Shown piece by piece: positions 1 through 7,016 of a DNA stretch of 17,606 nt (the stretch's first letter is position 1; each line of letters opens with the position of its first letter). The notes beneath the pieces are model-generated. The model was not told the origin of the DNA, did no database searches, and saw nothing but the letters and a program-made list of their open reading frames with translations. The position numbers and the translations under genes are program-made. Origin of the DNA: Ignavibacteriales bacterium (GTDB taxonomy: Bacteria > Bacteroidota > Ignavibacteria > UBA10030); assembly GCA_016207365.1 (NCBI GenBank), contig JACQPU010000281.1:1-17606 (forward strand), written 5' to 3'.

Positions 1-500
1 CAGATCGTCGAGCCGACGAACTTGAATCCGCGCTTCTTCAAATCGCTGCTCATCGCGTCGGATTCCTTTGTTTGTGCCGGAATTTGCTTCATGCGCCTCC
101 AGTGATTCACGAGAGGTTTCCCTCCCACGAATCGCCAAATATAGCGGTCAAATGAACCAAATTCCTTCTGAATTTTCAGAAACGCCCGGGCATTCGTCAC
201 CGCCGCCTCGATTTTCAGCCGGTTGCGGACAATGCCGGGATTTCTGAGAAGAGATTGGATCTTTGATCTTGAGTATCTCGAAATCTTCACCGGATCAAAG
301 CCATCAAGCGCTCTCCGGTAGTTTTCGCGCTTTTTCAGAATTGTAATCCAGCTTAATCCGGCCTGGGCGCCTTCGAGGATGAGCATTTCAAAAAGCCTTT
401 GATCGCCATGAACGGGTTGTCCCCACTCGCGGTCGTGATAGCGAACATAAAGGGGATCGGAACCAGACCAGGGACAGCGGGAAAGGGGCTTAGGCGACAC
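1..500 (-). CDS. tag: DNA-3-methyladenine glycosylase I (Tag), C-terminus cut by window edge
   Basis: Base excision repair glycosylase that removes 3-methyladenine from alkylated DNA in the cytoplasm. About 166 residues are visible. The N-terminus has the RCPWSGSDPLYVRYHDREWG block, which includes Cys9 and His22, equivalent to the first two zinc ligands of E. coli Tag. It is followed by LFEMLILEGAQAGLSWIT with the conserved catalytic-pocket Glu, then KKRENYR and, at the edge, KKRGFKFVGSTI. The His/Cys zinc ligands of the C-terminus lie outside the window. The frame has no ATG between the upstream stop (549-551) and the conserved block, so I take the GTG at 498-500. It has no Shine-Dalgarno site; a heptamer repeat tract (507-541) sits directly upstream instead. 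It is 48 bases downstream of the metallopeptidase-like gene on the same strand. The family assignment is very secure; the start is less so. Confidence 0.95.
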   Translation of the reverse strand, partial: MSPKPLSRCPWSGSDPLYVRYHDREWGQPVHGDQRLFEMLILEGAQAGLSWITILKKRENYRRALDGFDPVKISRYSRSKIQSLLRNPGIVRNRLKIEAAVTNARAFLKIQKEFGSFDRYIWRFVGGKPLVNHWRRMKQIPAQTKESDAMSSDLKKRGFKFVGSTI

Positions 501-506
501 AGGAAC

Positions 507-541
507 GTGAGAAATGAGGAGTGAGATGTGAAATGTGAGAT
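507..541 (-). repeat. Heptamer tandem repeat tract upstream of tag
   Basis: On the minus strand this is five consecutive 7-mers: ATCTCAC, ATTTCAC, ATCTCAC, TCCTCAT, TTCTCAC. It fills 35 of the 48 bases between the stop of the 549-1541 gene and the GTG start of tag. On the tag sense strand it contains no G. I found no ribosome binding site in the same spacer. It resembles the tracts at 2792-2812 and 13057-13077. Confidence 0.75.
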
Positions 542-548
542 GGAGAAG

Positions 549-1541
549 TTAGTCCTTCACAAAATGCCGCTCAAGGAAGAATGGATCGCTGAAGTAGGTC
601 CTTTTCCAGTCTGGATTAACGCGATCGAGCAGTAATGCCTCTGCTGCTCCAAAGGCGTAGAACGATTCGCGACGCGTCTCTTTAAGCGACATTGTCCGCA
701 GTCGCACCAGCATTGCTCGACGTAAATTCCGGGCCTCCTGAGAAAAAGCAACATAATCATTGAGCGATTGAAACGCCTCGGTTGGCTCGTACACCTTCCC
801 CAGGAGCTCAGCCATGACAATTTCTGTATAGCGCGCCACACCTTCCTGCCAGAGCTGAAACGAAAGATACCGGTACGCGCTGTCCGGAAGCATTTCCTTG
901 AATTCTTTTCGCCGGGCCAGGTATCTGTTGAGCTCGAACGTAAAGACGGGATTCTCGGTAAGGAGCGTTTCCCTCAGCTTCCGCGCCAGAAGGTTGAATT
1001 GGCGATACACTTTCACGGTGTCATAGGGAAAGGGAAAATTCAGCATCCACATGCCGGATTGATCGCCCTGGCTGAGATCAAGACGGCCAACATTGAGCGT
1101 ATAGTCGGGTTGGTTGTACTGAAGTTGATGAAACCGCTCGTGCATCATGGTGATGACCCATCGGCTGGATGTTTTGGCTTCGGTGTTCTCAGCCTGCCCG
1201 ATGACGATTGTGGAAATCCTGCCGACTGCAGGAAATGTGGCGAGAAGAGTCGGCTCGAACACCCTCTCCCGATAGAAAACCCTACTTTGAAGCAGTGAAT
1301 CGAATCCGAGCGGAAGGAAATCTTTGGCTGGTCGCGGATGCCGGATGAGAAACTCGTAGTCCCGGGTTACAAGGAGCACCGCAAACGGCGGCTCGTTCCA
1401 TCCAGTCCAGATTGTTTCTCCCAGTTCGCGGGAGATCCGAAATACTTCGGCCACGCGAATTCTGTCCGTCTCCGGAAGGGCCGGCTGACTTCTGGCCGAA
1501 GCGAAGAAGAAACAAAAGCAGATGATCGGAGAAGCTTTCAT
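549..1541 (-). CDS. Putative secreted gluzincin-like zinc metallopeptidase, family not recognised
   Basis: 330 residues. The first ~18 residues form a short hydrophobic leader ending SARSQ, consistent with a Sec signal peptide, so the product probably acts in the periplasm or outside the cell. Residues 134-138 read HERFH, an HExxH zinc-site motif, inside a hydrophobic helix-like stretch (WVITMMHERFHQLQ). About 95 residues further, 231-240 read WQEGVARYTE. There Glu233 with Tyr238 and Glu240 is the right kind of distant Glu to be the third zinc ligand of a gluzincin. I do not recognise the family, and the substrate is unknown. The ATG at 1539-1541 has only a weak purine stretch upstream (CAGG). 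An 8-bp hairpin (1563-1585) lies 22 bases before the start. Coding is supported by length, leader and coherent motifs; the peptidase role is inference from two motifs. Confidence 0.8.
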   Translation of the reverse strand: MKASPIICFCFFFASARSQPALPETDRIRVAEVFRISRELGETIWTGWNEPPFAVLLVTRDYEFLIRHPRPAKDFLPLGFDSLLQSRVFYRERVFEPTLLATFPAVGRISTIVIGQAENTEAKTSSRWVITMMHERFHQLQYNQPDYTLNVGRLDLSQGDQSGMWMLNFPFPYDTVKVYRQFNLLARKLRETLLTENPVFTFELNRYLARRKEFKEMLPDSAYRYLSFQLWQEGVARYTEIVMAELLGKVYEPTEAFQSLNDYVAFSQEARNLRRAMLVRLRTMSLKETRRESFYAFGAAEALLLDRVNPDWKRTYFSDPFFLERHFVKD

Positions 1542-1562
1542 TTGCCTGATGGGCTAAAAGAA

Positions 1563-1585
1563 TTCCCCGGCTCCTTACCGGGGAA
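1563..1585 (-). terminator. Hairpin, possible intrinsic terminator or 5'-leader structure
   Basis: Perfect 8-bp inverted repeat TTCCCCGG / CCGGGGAA with a 7-base loop. Read on the minus strand the stem is followed by TTCTTTTAG, a short interrupted T-run. It lies about 150 bases after the stop of the membrane gene (1735-2193) and 22 bases before the ATG of the metallopeptidase-like gene. It could end the upstream transcript or act as a leader structure for the downstream gene. Confidence 0.45.
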
Positions 1586-1734
1586 CTCGTCATTGCCGCC
1601 ACTCAGTGTGGGTTTTTTCAGATACCAACCATGAAGGAAACCGAAATCACAAGGGATTGCCCAGCATCGAACGTCTCATTTCGGATTTCCTCAAATATGA
1701 ATGTCCAAATCTCGACATCTCCTGCAGAACGTTT

Positions 1735-2193
1735 TTATGACGGACCGGAAGCGGTATCCCGCGTGTCCGGTGTCCGATCTTTCTTTGAAAGATTCTGAAT
1801 TCCTTCGCCGAGTCCGGCACCAAGCAAAGAAAGTCCGAAAATGGCAATAAGAAAGACCAAAAGCGGACCTAAGTCCAGACGCACAGCAAATCCTTTAAGA
1901 ACATTGACGACCTGAATTCCGGTATACCAGAGAATAGTGATCAGCCCGCCTGCAACGGCAGGTTCCCAGATCGTAACCCCTTTTGACAAAAACCCCGCCA
2001 GTCCGGAAATCACGACGACGCCCGCGAACATCCATCCGCCGATAACCTTAAAACCTAACTCTCCGCGAATAGTTGAGGCAATTGCCAAGGGAACAAAATA
2101 CAACACAACGAACATCCCAAGTGTGATCCAGACCCACTTCCATTGAAAGCGATATGCGCCGTTCGACGCGCCGTTTACTGTGGCCTTTTCCAA
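1735..2193 (-). CDS. Hypothetical four-helix inner membrane protein
   Basis: 152 residues with four hydrophobic segments at about 19-41, 50-67, 75-95 and 107-130. There is a short N-terminal cytoplasmic-looking stretch and a charged C-terminal tail (KKDRTPDTRDT). I do not recognise a family, and no catalytic motif is visible. The start is a TTG at 2191-2193. It is chosen because a good GGAGGA Shine-Dalgarno site sits about six bases upstream, and it gives a short polar N-terminus before the first helix. The gene follows the RDD membrane protein gene on the same strand, with a strong hairpin (2246-2271) in the 90-base gap. The two may be co-transcribed with partial termination between them. 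It is probably a small integral membrane protein of unknown role. Confidence 0.75.
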   Translation of the reverse strand: MEKATVNGASNGAYRFQWKWVWITLGMFVVLYFVPLAIASTIRGELGFKVIGGWMFAGVVVISGLAGFLSKGVTIWEPAVAGGLITILWYTGIQVVNVLKGFAVRLDLGPLLVFLIAIFGLSLLGAGLGEGIQNLSKKDRTPDTRDTASGPS

Positions 2194-2207
2194 GGCTTCC
2201 TCCGAAT
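2194..2207 (-). promoter_or_regulatory. Shine-Dalgarno site fixing a TTG start
   Basis: On the minus strand, TCGGAGGAAGCC directly precedes TTG (2191-2193). GGAGGA with about six bases of spacing is a strong ribosome binding site. It is the main evidence that the membrane protein begins at TTG rather than at an internal start. Confidence 0.65.
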
Positions 2208-2245
2208 CCAGGGTTCCCAGTGGATTCCGATCCTCCTGGATACAA

Positions 2246-2271
2246 CAACGCCTGCCGAGGGGCAGGCGTTG
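2246..2271 (-). terminator. Perfect 11-bp hairpin, probable terminator after the RDD gene
   Basis: Inverted repeat CAACGCCTGCC / GGCAGGCGTTG with a 4-base loop. It starts 12 bases after the stop of the RDD gene (minus strand). Read on the minus strand it is followed by TTGTATCC, so the U-tract is poor. Position and stem strength suggest a transcription terminator or 3'-end protecting stem between the RDD gene and the next membrane gene. It could also be a dispersed palindromic repeat. Confidence 0.5.
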
Positions 2272-2283
2272 GGACCGGGTGGC

Positions 2284-2763
2284 TTACTTGTTAACAACCA
2301 GACATCCGGCAATCATGTCGTGCAGCGCCTGTTTCTTTTCAGTAAACGCTGCCATGATGAAGCCGATGTAGAGGATGAGGCCTGAAAGAATCTTTCCAAA
2401 GTACCGGCCGGTGGCTCTGCCGAATGTAAGCCGATTCCCGTTGAGATCGGTGACGATGATTCCCAGCGCCATCTTTCCCAGCGTGGCTTGCTTTGCGGAT
2501 GACTCCATCAGAGCAAAGTACAGCCAGCCCGACACACCGATGACAACCCAAAGCATCATCGATGCGCCGATGATCATCGCGGCCATCCCTGCAGCAGCCT
2601 CATCATCCATGGTCATCATGTCCTCCTGGGAATATTCCATCGAACTTGCTCCGATGCCGATGAGGCCGAGAACTGGCAAGATGATGATCCAGCACGCAAC
2701 GCCGATGATCAGGGCGTCGATGAGGTAGGCGGCAAACCTCTTCCAAAATCCTGCGTAGGTCAT
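2284..2763 (-). CDS. RDD family membrane protein
   Basis: 159 residues. The N-terminus FWKRFAAYLIDALIIGVAC has the family's conserved Arg (residue 9) and Asp (residue 16) at the start of the first membrane helix (about 12-38). Further hydrophobic segments lie at about 60-86 and 124-140. An acidic, Met-rich loop (about 43-57) separates the first two. The end, KKQALHDMIAGCLVV, matches the usual closing block of RDD proteins, including the conserved HD. Family members are small integral membrane proteins, some linked to transport or ion homeostasis; no specific substrate can be read here. The ATG (2761-2763) has a GGGAGG Shine-Dalgarno site about six bases upstream. A heptamer-periodic tract lies about 30 bases before the start. 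Confidence 0.9.
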   Translation of the reverse strand: MTYAGFWKRFAAYLIDALIIGVACWIIILPVLGLIGIGASSMEYSQEDMMTMDDEAAAGMAAMIIGASMMLWVVIGVSGWLYFALMESSAKQATLGKMALGIIVTDLNGNRLTFGRATGRYFGKILSGLILYIGFIMAAFTEKKQALHDMIAGCLVVNK

Positions 2764-2791
2764 ACAATCCTCCCTGATTGTGGGACAAGCA

Positions 2792-2812
2792 GTGGGTTAT
2801 GGGTTATTGGTG
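2792..2812 (-). repeat. Heptamer-periodic tract upstream of the RDD gene
   Basis: On the minus strand this is three 7-mers, CACCAAT, AACCCAT, AACCCAC. On the plus strand the 7-mer GGGTTAT is perfectly doubled (2794-2807). The sense strand contains no G. It lies 29 bases before the RDD start codon. It matches the tract at 13057-13077 in 16 of 21 positions when the units are aligned in order. Confidence 0.6.
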
Positions 2813-2860
2813 CCCATGATACGATTTTGCGTGCTTGGACGCAAGGGACATTTTTTGCGG

Positions 2861-4297
2861 TTACCGGAGCAGGAGCATGGGACGGGATAACACCCGCCCC
2901 TCGTTGCCTTGAACGGTAAGCCGGCTGAAATACACGCCCGTTGGAAGCCCAGCCGTCTCCCATATCACTCGATGATTTCCGGCATTCAATGGTCCCTCAA
3001 CCAGCCTGACAACATGAGCTCCGAGGATCGTATAAACTGACAGTGACACATGTCCGGCAGAAGGCAGGGAAAATGAAATATGCGTTGAGGAGTTGAAGGG
3101 ATTGGGATAATTCTGATTGAGGACGAAGCTGGCGGGCACATCCATTTCGCTGATGACTGATGTAACTGTTGAGGGAAATTTGAGGATGGTACCGGGAAAA
3201 GCGCAAGCGTAGAGTTCTCCGGATTCGTCAACGCCGAAGGATGAGATGGAAAACGGAGGAAGTGTGTCAAGGAATGTGACAACGGCGTTTGTTCCGTCAT
3301 ACGCGAGTGAAGCCACGATGCCGCTCACGAAGTCTCCGAAGACATATCTCCCCATCAACTGCTGAACAGTCTGACCGCGATACACGTAGCCCCCAACTAC
3401 GGATCCTCCGATGTCGCGCCCATAATCCCAGACAGGTAATGTCAATCCGGTCTGATCGCACGATGGCGCGCTGTAACAGAGGCTGCCTTCCATGATCCGC
3501 CATCCGTAGTTTTTTCCTTTCTCTATGATGTCGATTTCTTCGCGGGCTGACTGACCCACATCGGCACACCAGAGCGTACCGTTTTCAGCATCAAAGCTGA
3601 ACCGCCAGGGATTCCGAAATCCGTACGCAAAAATCTCCTCGCGCAGGCCCGACCCGTTTCCGACAAATGGATTGTCGGAAGGAATGCCGTATGGAAGGCT
3701 CGTTCCCGGATTATTGACGTCAATGCGGAGGATCTTCCCCAGGAGCGTTGTGAGGGACTGTCCGTTGTTGTGAGGATCTCCTCCTGAGCCGCCATCGCCC
3801 ACGGCGACGTACAACAATCCGTCAGGTCCAAACGCAAGCTGACCTCCATTGTGATTCGTATATGGCTGTGGAATTTCCAGCAGGATGTACTCAGAGGTGC
3901 GATTCGCTGAGTCCGGATTCTCTGTCACTTGGAAGCGCGCGACGACGGTGCGCAACGGGTCAGCGGCCGTGTAGTTGACATAGAAGAACCCGTTGGACGC
4001 GTAGCTTGGGTGGAATGCCAGACCGAGGAGACCGAGCTCCGAACCGCTTGCGTAATACACCCTTTCCGTCAGATCCAGAAACAGTCTTGAGTTTGTCACT
4101 GAAGGAGAATTCTCGAACACTTGGATCCGTCCCTCCTGCTCTACTGCGAAAAGACGATTCAACCCGTCGCCTGCATTCTGCAGATCAACCGGTCCAAACA
4201 GAGTGAGGTTTGGAAACGCGTTGATAAGCTTCGCCTGGCTTGTTGCATGAAGGGGAACGACAACGGGAATCGCGAGAACAAAGAGGATCAGCCTCAT
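2861..4297 (-). CDS. Secreted PQQ-dependent glucose/sorbosone dehydrogenase-like protein with T9SS sorting domain
   Basis: 478 residues in three parts. Residues 1-22 are a Sec signal peptide (MRLILFVLAIPVVVPLHA). Residues ~28-375 are a six-bladed propeller of the glucose/sorbosone dehydrogenase (GSDH) family, with TNHNGGQLAFGPDGLLYVA, VGDGGSGGDPHNNGQ, LLGKILRIDVN, YGFRNPWRFSF and ADVGQSAREEIDI. His149 and Arg228/Asn229 sit where soluble glucose dehydrogenase has its catalytic His and PQQ-contacting Arg/Asn. Residues ~394-478 are a T9SS C-terminal sorting domain opening NQNYPNPFNSSTHISF and running through GVYFSRLTVQG. The product is therefore expected to be exported through the outer membrane and released or anchored at the surface. 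Substrate is unknown; many GSDH-like proteins have no proven dehydrogenase activity. It starts only 5 bases after the rqcH stop, without a Shine-Dalgarno site, so translation may be coupled. Confidence 0.92.
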   Translation of the reverse strand: MRLILFVLAIPVVVPLHATSQAKLINAFPNLTLFGPVDLQNAGDGLNRLFAVEQEGRIQVFENSPSVTNSRLFLDLTERVYYASGSELGLLGLAFHPSYASNGFFYVNYTAADPLRTVVARFQVTENPDSANRTSEYILLEIPQPYTNHNGGQLAFGPDGLLYVAVGDGGSGGDPHNNGQSLTTLLGKILRIDVNNPGTSLPYGIPSDNPFVGNGSGLREEIFAYGFRNPWRFSFDAENGTLWCADVGQSAREEIDIIEKGKNYGWRIMEGSLCYSAPSCDQTGLTLPVWDYGRDIGGSVVGGYVYRGQTVQQLMGRYVFGDFVSGIVASLAYDGTNAVVTFLDTLPPFSISSFGVDESGELYACAFPGTILKFPSTVTSVISEMDVPASFVLNQNYPNPFNSSTHISFSLPSAGHVSLSVYTILGAHVVRLVEGPLNAGNHRVIWETAGLPTGVYFSRLTVQGNEGRVLSRPMLLLR

Positions 4298-4302
4298 GTT
4301 GT

Positions 4303-5985
4303 TTACTGCTGTTTACTCTCTGGAAGGTGTGGCACAACCATGAGAACTTTCTCCCTCTCAATTGCCACAGTACCCGCCGGAGCTCCTCGTGGCTTGCGCA
4401 CGTGTTTGCGAAGCGTCATAGCAACCGGCACGAGGCCGGAGGTTTTCATCTTACTGTAATAAGCGGCAATCGAAGCTGCCTGCTCAATTGCCTTCCTGCT
4501 GATTTCTCCCTTCCCTGATCCGGCTCGCAAAACCACATGCGCGCCTCCGGAGCCACGTGCATGAAACCAAAGGTCGTTTGGCCTGGCATGTTTCAGAGTC
4601 AACAGATCATTGTTCTCGCTGCTTTTTCCTGCCCAGACTTGAAATCCTCCCTCTACGATAAAGATTCGGAACGGCGGAAGTTCCTTCTGACCCGACGCGG
4701 ACTTTTTTATCAATCCCTCTTCAACCAGGTCCGCTTTCATTGAGTGCACGAACTCGTCCCACTGGTCCGGTGTGTGCACGCCGCTCAACGTATTGGCAAT
4801 CGTCTTGAGGCGGTGATAGCGCTCATCGTATCGTTGCTTTCTCGCTGCAGCCTCGGTAAGTGCAGTCCGCGCTTTGCGTGCACGATCAAAAAAGCGCTGC
4901 GCATTTTTTGGTCCGGTCAGATGAGGATCAAGAGATATTTCGACGGGCTTACGATCGGGTGAAAAAACGTTCTCCAGTACGACGGTTTTCATCCCTTTTG
5001 AAACGGCTTGCGGAATAGCGAGGAGGAGTTTTCCGAACAGTTCGTACTCTGAGGCACGTTCGACGGCCGACATTTCCTTTGCAAGAGCTCCAAGAGTCCG
5101 TTCCGTGCGGGAAATCTCCGACTCCAACCTTGCCCTAAGCTCGGATTGTTCCCGACTGGATCCTTTCTGCCTTCGCGTTTCCGCCAGGAAAGCTCTAATG
5201 CCCTCGTGAAGTGAATCGTACTCATCAAAGGGGAGATCGTGCGCGAGGTGAAGATTAAGAATCGAAAAATAAACCGGCCGTCCACCTTCCCGATAGACAC
5301 GCGGAGAAGGCGGCCGCGAGAGCTCGTTCATCAATCCAGCAATTTCCTGATAAAGCCGCGTGAGGTCCGGCGGGCCAATGGCGGCAGCCGGGGTGGGCTC
5401 GGGGATCTGTGCGCGATGGAGCACCTCTCGGAGGAGAAGTGATCCGAATAAAGGAAACATCGTCTTGAGAACTGCACCAACGGTGACCTGGCCGATGGAA
5501 CGAAGGGCGGCATCAAGTTCCTCCTGTGATCGTGGGGAGCGAGGAACATGGGGAGGGTCGAGCACTGTGCCCGTGTGCTGGCGAGGTTGCAGAAATGCAT
5601 CAATGACTGACCTGTTTCTTGCGAGATAGACGTTTGCCTTCGATCCAAAGAACTGGACAACAAGGGAAAGCCCAGGTTCTGAGGCGGCTTCCGTAAGATC
5701 AATCACGATCTCGCGGTCGGCATCCTGGATTTTTACGGAACGGATCGATGAGCCGTGTAGCTGTACAAAGCAATCGCTTGAATTGCGGCGGGCCCTTGAA
5801 ACGCGGCTGCGAAGATATAATGCGTTGGACGATGGTTCACAGGAGACGATGAGGGATATATCGCCCTCAATCGAGAGAATCAGCTCATTCCTGGATTGGG
5901 TGAACGCGGTTTCTATCGCTCTTCCAGCCGAACGATTCTGAAGATCGGCGGCAAGGTGTCGGAGAGTGAAATAATTGCTGATCAT
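4303..5985 (-). CDS. rqcH: RqcH/FbpA-type NFACT protein (ribosome-associated quality control)
   Basis: 560 residues from the chosen start. The NFACT family (eukaryotic Rqc2, bacterial RqcH) binds obstructed 50S subunits carrying peptidyl-tRNA and recruits tRNA-Ala to add C-terminal alanine tails. The NFACT-N domain begins ISNYFTLRHLAADLQNR. Asp90-Arg91 (IQDADREIVIDL) fits the DR motif needed for tailing in B. subtilis RqcH. A helix-hairpin and long coiled-coil region follow (about 180-425). The C-terminal NFACT-R domain has NNDLLTLKHARPNDLWFHAR and RKPRGAPAGTVAIEREKV. I start at the ATG 5983-5985 because homologues begin here. An upstream TTG (6055-6057) would add 24 residues unlike the family. 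It is divergent from yicC, which acts on RNA. No clear Shine-Dalgarno site precedes the ATG. Confidence 0.93.
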   Translation of the reverse strand: MISNYFTLRHLAADLQNRSAGRAIETAFTQSRNELILSIEGDISLIVSCEPSSNALYLRSRVSRARRNSSDCFVQLHGSSIRSVKIQDADREIVIDLTEAASEPGLSLVVQFFGSKANVYLARNRSVIDAFLQPRQHTGTVLDPPHVPRSPRSQEELDAALRSIGQVTVGAVLKTMFPLFGSLLLREVLHRAQIPEPTPAAAIGPPDLTRLYQEIAGLMNELSRPPSPRVYREGGRPVYFSILNLHLAHDLPFDEYDSLHEGIRAFLAETRRQKGSSREQSELRARLESEISRTERTLGALAKEMSAVERASEYELFGKLLLAIPQAVSKGMKTVVLENVFSPDRKPVEISLDPHLTGPKNAQRFFDRARKARTALTEAAARKQRYDERYHRLKTIANTLSGVHTPDQWDEFVHSMKADLVEEGLIKKSASGQKELPPFRIFIVEGGFQVWAGKSSENNDLLTLKHARPNDLWFHARGSGGAHVVLRAGSGKGEISRKAIEQAASIAAYYSKMKTSGLVPVAMTLRKHVRKPRGAPAGTVAIEREKVLMVVPHLPESKQQ

Positions 5986-6070
5986 GGCGGAAAGGTAGGA
6001 AATTTCGACGCAAATGCAAAGATGGTGTGTGCATAACAACGTGAAGAAGATGTTCAAAAGTTGTAGTTGC

Positions 6071-6100
6071 TGGACCTGGCAAATCTTCGTACATTATGAT
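6071..6100 (+). promoter_or_regulatory. Possible sigma70-type promoter for the yicC-gmk-rpoZ-coaBC run
   Basis: TGGACC (6071-6076), an 18-base spacer and TATGAT (6095-6100) give 4/6 and 5/6 matches to TTGACA and TATAAT. The predicted transcript start, about 6107, lies some 30 bases before the TTG start of yicC, in the 150-base divergent gap with rqcH. The -35 match is only moderate. Confidence 0.45.
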
Positions 6101-6135
6101 CAAGAAATCTCCAACACGATGCAAAGGCGGACTCC

Positions 6136-7014
6136 TTGATCCTCAGCATGACCGGCTTCGGACGAGCCGAAGTAACGATGAATGGCATCTTGTGCGCTGT
6201 CGAGGTGCGAAGTGTGAACAGCCGATTTCTTGAGGTTGTTGCACGCCTCCCGCGGACACTGACGCATCGCGAAACGGATCTGAAGGAGCTCGTTCGAACT
6301 CATGTAAGTCGGGGCAAGATATCGATGTCGATTGCGATTGAAAAGGGGCAGAACGGCCTTCCCCTTTCGATCAACACAGCGGCGGCGAAATCCTACTACA
6401 AGCTGCTGAATCAACTCCGGAAGGCGGTGAACATCCGGGAACAAGTAAAACTCGAGCACCTTTTGAAATTCTCGGAGGTCCTTGAGGCAGCGGAAACCAG
6501 CGAGTCCGACGAACAAGAGTGGGGCGTGGTTCGCAGTGCGGTGCAAAAAGCACTTGAGGCGCTGAATCAAATGAGGGCGCAGGAGGGGAGAGAACTTGCG
6601 AAGGACCTGACCGCGCGTGTCGAATGGATGGAGAAAACGCTCGCTGAAATCGAGGAGAGTTCACGCAAAAAGATTCCGGAAGAGCGGAAAAGATTGGAAG
6701 AGCGACTCCGCCTGCTTGCGTCGGACAAGGCGATCATTGATCAAAACCGGTTGGAATTGGAAATGATTCTCCTCGCGGACAAACTGGACGTTACGGAGGA
6801 ATGCGTCCGCTACAGGAGCCACAACAAGTTTTTTCTCGAAGCTTTGGCAAAAGGGGAACCCGCCGGTCGTACACTTTCGTTTCTCGTTCAGGAAATGAAC
6901 AGGGAAGCCAATACGATTGGCTCAAAAGCTAACGACGCGGAGGTTTCGCATCTCGTAGTCCGTCTGAAGGAGGAACTTGAGAAGATCCGCGAACAGGTGC
7001 AGAACATCGAGTAG
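6136..7014 (+). CDS. yicC: YicC/YloC family endoribonuclease
   Basis: 292 residues, the usual length of the family. E. coli YicC is an RNase involved in small RNA turnover. The N-terminus (MILSMTGFGRAEVTMNG) and EVRSVNSRFLEVVARLP are the family's signature opening. The C-terminal DUF1732 block carries LELEMILLADKLDVTEECVR, RSHNKFFLEAL and TLSFLVQEMNREANTIGSKA, the most conserved stretch in the family. The TTG at 6136 is preferred because most homologues have two to four residues before SMTGFGR and AGGCGGA lies just upstream. The in-frame ATG at 6148 would begin at MTGFGRA. It is followed by gmk after two bases, so the two are surely co-transcribed. The yicC-gmk-rpoZ order is common in bacteria. 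Confidence 0.95.
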   Translation: MILSMTGFGRAEVTMNGILCAVEVRSVNSRFLEVVARLPRTLTHRETDLKELVRTHVSRGKISMSIAIEKGQNGLPLSINTAAAKSYYKLLNQLRKAVNIREQVKLEHLLKFSEVLEAAETSESDEQEWGVVRSAVQKALEALNQMRAQEGRELAKDLTARVEWMEKTLAEIEESSRKKIPEERKRLEERLRLLASDKAIIDQNRLELEMILLADKLDVTEECVRYRSHNKFFLEALAKGEPAGRTLSFLVQEMNREANTIGSKANDAEVSHLVVRLKEELEKIREQVQNIE

Positions 7015-7016
7015 GA

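Noticed and set aside
768..1298. 176-residue open frame on the plus strand
   Set aside because: Antisense to the metallopeptidase-like gene, which has a signal peptide and HExxH. The plus frame has no ribosome binding site or domain.
1599..1618. CCAC-loop-GTGG followed by six T on the plus strand, terminator-like
   Set aside because: Only a 4-bp stem, and no plus-strand gene ends here.
2827..2844. Inverted repeat TTGCGT/ACGCAA after the dehydrogenase gene
   Set aside because: Short stem and no T-run on the minus strand.
5986..6057. 24-residue N-terminal extension of RqcH from a TTG
   Set aside because: Family members begin at the conserved ISNYFTLR block, and the extension has no ribosome binding site.
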